Positions 12,973-14,403 of a DNA stretch of 14,403 nt are shown here, piece after piece (the stretch's first letter is position 1; each line of letters starts with the position of its first letter). This DNA is from Dehalococcoidia bacterium SM23_28_2 (lineage in GTDB: Bacteria > Chloroflexota > Dehalococcoidia > SM23-28-2). Below the pieces are notes generated by a model. The model made no database searches. It had not been told where the DNA came from and saw nothing but the letters and a program-made list of their open reading frames with translations. The stretch is taken from contig LJUA01000050.1 in NCBI GenBank assembly GCA_001303545.1, positions 1 to 14,403 of the forward strand, written 5' to 3'. Both the position numbers and the translations under genes were made by a program.

Positions 12973-13773
12973 TTAGCCTCCCAGTTGCTTGGCCCTCTCG
13001 TAGGCGGCCATGATCGCTTCGGCGAAGGCGGCGCGGATGCCCGCCTCCTCCAGGGCGAGCAGCCCTTCGGCGGTCGTGCCGCCGGGGGAGGTGACCATGT
13101 TCCGCAGGTCAGCCGGATGCTTGCCGCTGGCCTGGGCGTAGCGCGCCGAGCCCAGGATGGTCTGGAGGACGATGGGCGTGGCTATCTCCCGCCGCATGCC
13201 GATGTGGACGGCGGCGTCGATCAGGGCCTCCATCACCAGGAAGACGAACGCCGGCCCGCTGCCGCTGACGGCGGTGGCCATATCGATGTACTTCTCGTTC
13301 TCGGCGTAGACTTCCTGCCCCAGGGTGCCCAGGACATCCCGCACGGACTGGCGACGCTGGGGGCTCACCGCCTCTGTCGCCGTCCAGACGGTCATGCCTT
13401 CTCCGATCTGGGCGGGGGTGTTGGGCATGGCCCGCACGACGGCCAGGTGGCCGAGGCTATCGCTGATGGTGGCGGTGCTGATGCCGGCCATGATCGACAG
13501 CACTGTCTGTTCGGGCTTGAGGCGGCCGCTTATCCCCTTGGCTGCCGAGGGAAACTCCTGGGGCTTCACCGCCAGGACGACGATGTCGCTGCCCTCGATG
13601 GCCGAGGCGCTGCTGTCCACGGCCTTGACGCCGTGGCTGCGCTGCAGGTGCTGACGGCGGCGGGCGACGATGTCGCAGACGGTGATATCGGCGGGCTGGA
13701 CGATGCCCTTGTCCAGAAGGGCGCTGATGATCGCCTCGCCCATGACGCCGCCGCCGATGAAGGCCAGCTTCAT
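12973..13773 (-). CDS. proC: Pyrroline-5-carboxylate reductase
   Basis: This is the last step of proline synthesis: NAD(P)H-dependent reduction of pyrroline-5-carboxylate in the cytoplasm. The 266 residues start with a Rossmann fold (KLAFIGGGVMGEAI), then VVLAVKPQ, VRAMPNTPAQIGEG and the substrate-site SGSGPAFVFLVMEAL. The P5CR signature region ends LRNMVTSPGGTTAEGL. Start ATG 13771-13773 follows the yggS stop by one base; the open frame upstream belongs to the yggS overlap region and adds nothing to the fold. GAGAGG lies about ten bases before the ATG. Length is normal. It is the middle gene of a tight yggS-proC-yggT operon. Confidence 0.96.
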   Translation of the reverse strand: MKLAFIGGGVMGEAIISALLDKGIVQPADITVCDIVARRRQHLQRSHGVKAVDSSASAIEGSDIVVLAVKPQEFPSAAKGISGRLKPEQTVLSIMAGISTATISDSLGHLAVVRAMPNTPAQIGEGMTVWTATEAVSPQRRQSVRDVLGTLGQEVYAENEKYIDMATAVSGSGPAFVFLVMEALIDAAVHIGMRREIATPIVLQTILGSARYAQASGKHPADLRNMVTSPGGTTAEGLLALEEAGIRAAFAEAIMAAYERAKQLGG

Positions 13774-13774
13774 C

Positions 13775-14403
13775 TCAGGTGTACCTCTCGCTGAAGATGG
13801 CGCGGCCGATGCGCACAATGGTGGCTCCTTCCTCGATGGCTATCTCGAAGTCGTCGGTCATGCCCATGGACAGCTCGGCGAGGCCGAGGGCGTCGCGCAT
13901 CTGCCGCAGCTCGCGGAAGACGGGCCGCACCTCCTCGGGGTCGCTGACCAGGGGCGCTATGGTCATCAGGCCGGTGACGTTCAGGTGGGGCAGGCGAGCA
14001 ATGCCTTCGGCGGACTGAAGGGCCTCCTGAGGGGAGAAGCCGAACTTGCTGGCCTCGCCGGCCACGTTCACTTGCAGCAGGACGGGGATAGGCCGCTGGG
14101 CGCGGCGGCTGAGCGCTTCGGCCAGATGCAACGAATCCACGCTGTGGATTATATCAAAGAGCTCCAGGGCTGTCTTTGCCTTGTTGGTCTGGAGGTGGCC
14201 TACCAGGTGCCAAGTGACCGGCAGGTGGCGCAGGACAGGGATCTTGGCCGCCGCCTCCTGCACGCGGTTCTCGCCGATGTGGGCGAGGCCGGTGGCCGCC
14301 GCCTCCTCGATGGCCTGGGCGGGGAAGTTCTTGCTGACGGCGACGATGGTGACCTCGGCGGGCGAGCGGCCGGCGCGCTCCGCCGCTTGCGCGACCCGCT
14401 GGC
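13775..14403 (-). CDS. yggS: YggS/PLPBP family pyridoxal-phosphate homeostasis protein (5' end missing)
   Basis: About 208 residues are present and the frame runs out of the window at 14403, so the first 15-20 residues are missing. VTIVAVSKNFP holds the lysine that binds pyridoxal phosphate. GLAHIGENRVQEA, WHLVGHLQTNKAK, VLLQVNVAGEASKFGF and GLMTIAP are family motifs. ELSMGMTDDFEIAIEEGATIVRIGRAIF is the usual C-terminal phosphate-binding end. The protein is a single-domain alanine-racemase-like barrel without known catalysis that buffers the PLP pool. An internal GTG at 14263 is not the start, since conserved sequence continues upstream. It leads into proC with a one-base gap. Confidence 0.95.
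   Translation of the reverse strand, partial: QRVAQAAERAGRSPAEVTIVAVSKNFPAQAIEEAAATGLAHIGENRVQEAAAKIPVLRHLPVTWHLVGHLQTNKAKTALELFDIIHSVDSLHLAEALSRRAQRPIPVLLQVNVAGEASKFGFSPQEALQSAEGIARLPHLNVTGLMTIAPLVSDPEEVRPVFRELRQMRDALGLAELSMGMTDDFEIAIEEGATIVRIGRAIFSERYT

Noticed and set aside
12985..13794. 269-codon plus-strand ORF opposite proC
   Set aside because: Composition is antisense-like (Gly/Asp/His-rich) and proC is unambiguous.

Overview
The window is about 14.4 kb of GC-rich bacterial DNA. It most resembles a chromosome of the Chloroflexota, probably a Dehalococcoidia-like lineage. The reasons are inferential: a RecA, RecX, RNase Y, YmdB gene order; an NrpR (DUF128)-type regulator, rare in bacteria but known from Dehalococcoides relatives; a beta-helix/FG-GAP surface protein with long Pro-Thr linkers; and a small Arg/Pro-rich tail-anchored protein of a kind I associate with this phylum. 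No marker gene here fixes the taxonomy.

Left part (1-4340), accessory in character. A plus-strand surface protein, cut by the window start, has a beta-helix end, an Ig-like module, a Pro-Thr linker, seven FG-GAP repeats, a second Pro-Thr linker and an EF-hand/dockerin-like tail. It converges on a minus-strand lipoprotein gene of unknown function, with a strong hairpin between them. Behind the lipoprotein lies about 640 bp without an intact gene. It holds a decayed C-terminus of a large serine recombinase and, just after it, a sequence resembling the 3' end of a tRNA gene. This looks like a scar of an old mobile element.

Middle (4269-7370), nitrogen metabolism. A small membrane-protein gene with its own good promoter converges on gdhA (glutamate dehydrogenase). 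Upstream of gdhA, in the same direction, is a single-domain NrpR-type repressor gene. The leaders of both genes are full of short palindromes and repeats, suggesting that the regulator controls both itself and gdhA in response to nitrogen status (2-oxoglutarate in the archaeal family).

Right part (7431-14403), housekeeping, all on the minus strand. In transcription order: yggS (cut by the window end), proC and yggT form a tight operon. Then come recA and recX with their own promoter, and then rny, ymdB and a PHP phosphoesterase behind a good TTGACA/TATCAT promoter. The last three form a plausible RNA-turnover operon: endonuclease, 2',3'-cyclic phosphodiesterase and small-nucleotide phosphatase/exonuclease.

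Two genes here (recA and yggT) have convincing Shine-Dalgarno sequences placed in front of non-canonical codons (ACG and ATC) exactly where family alignment wants the start. I saw no CRISPR array, intact insertion sequence, rRNA or intact tRNA. The window contains several good regulatory leads rather than one obvious new system.
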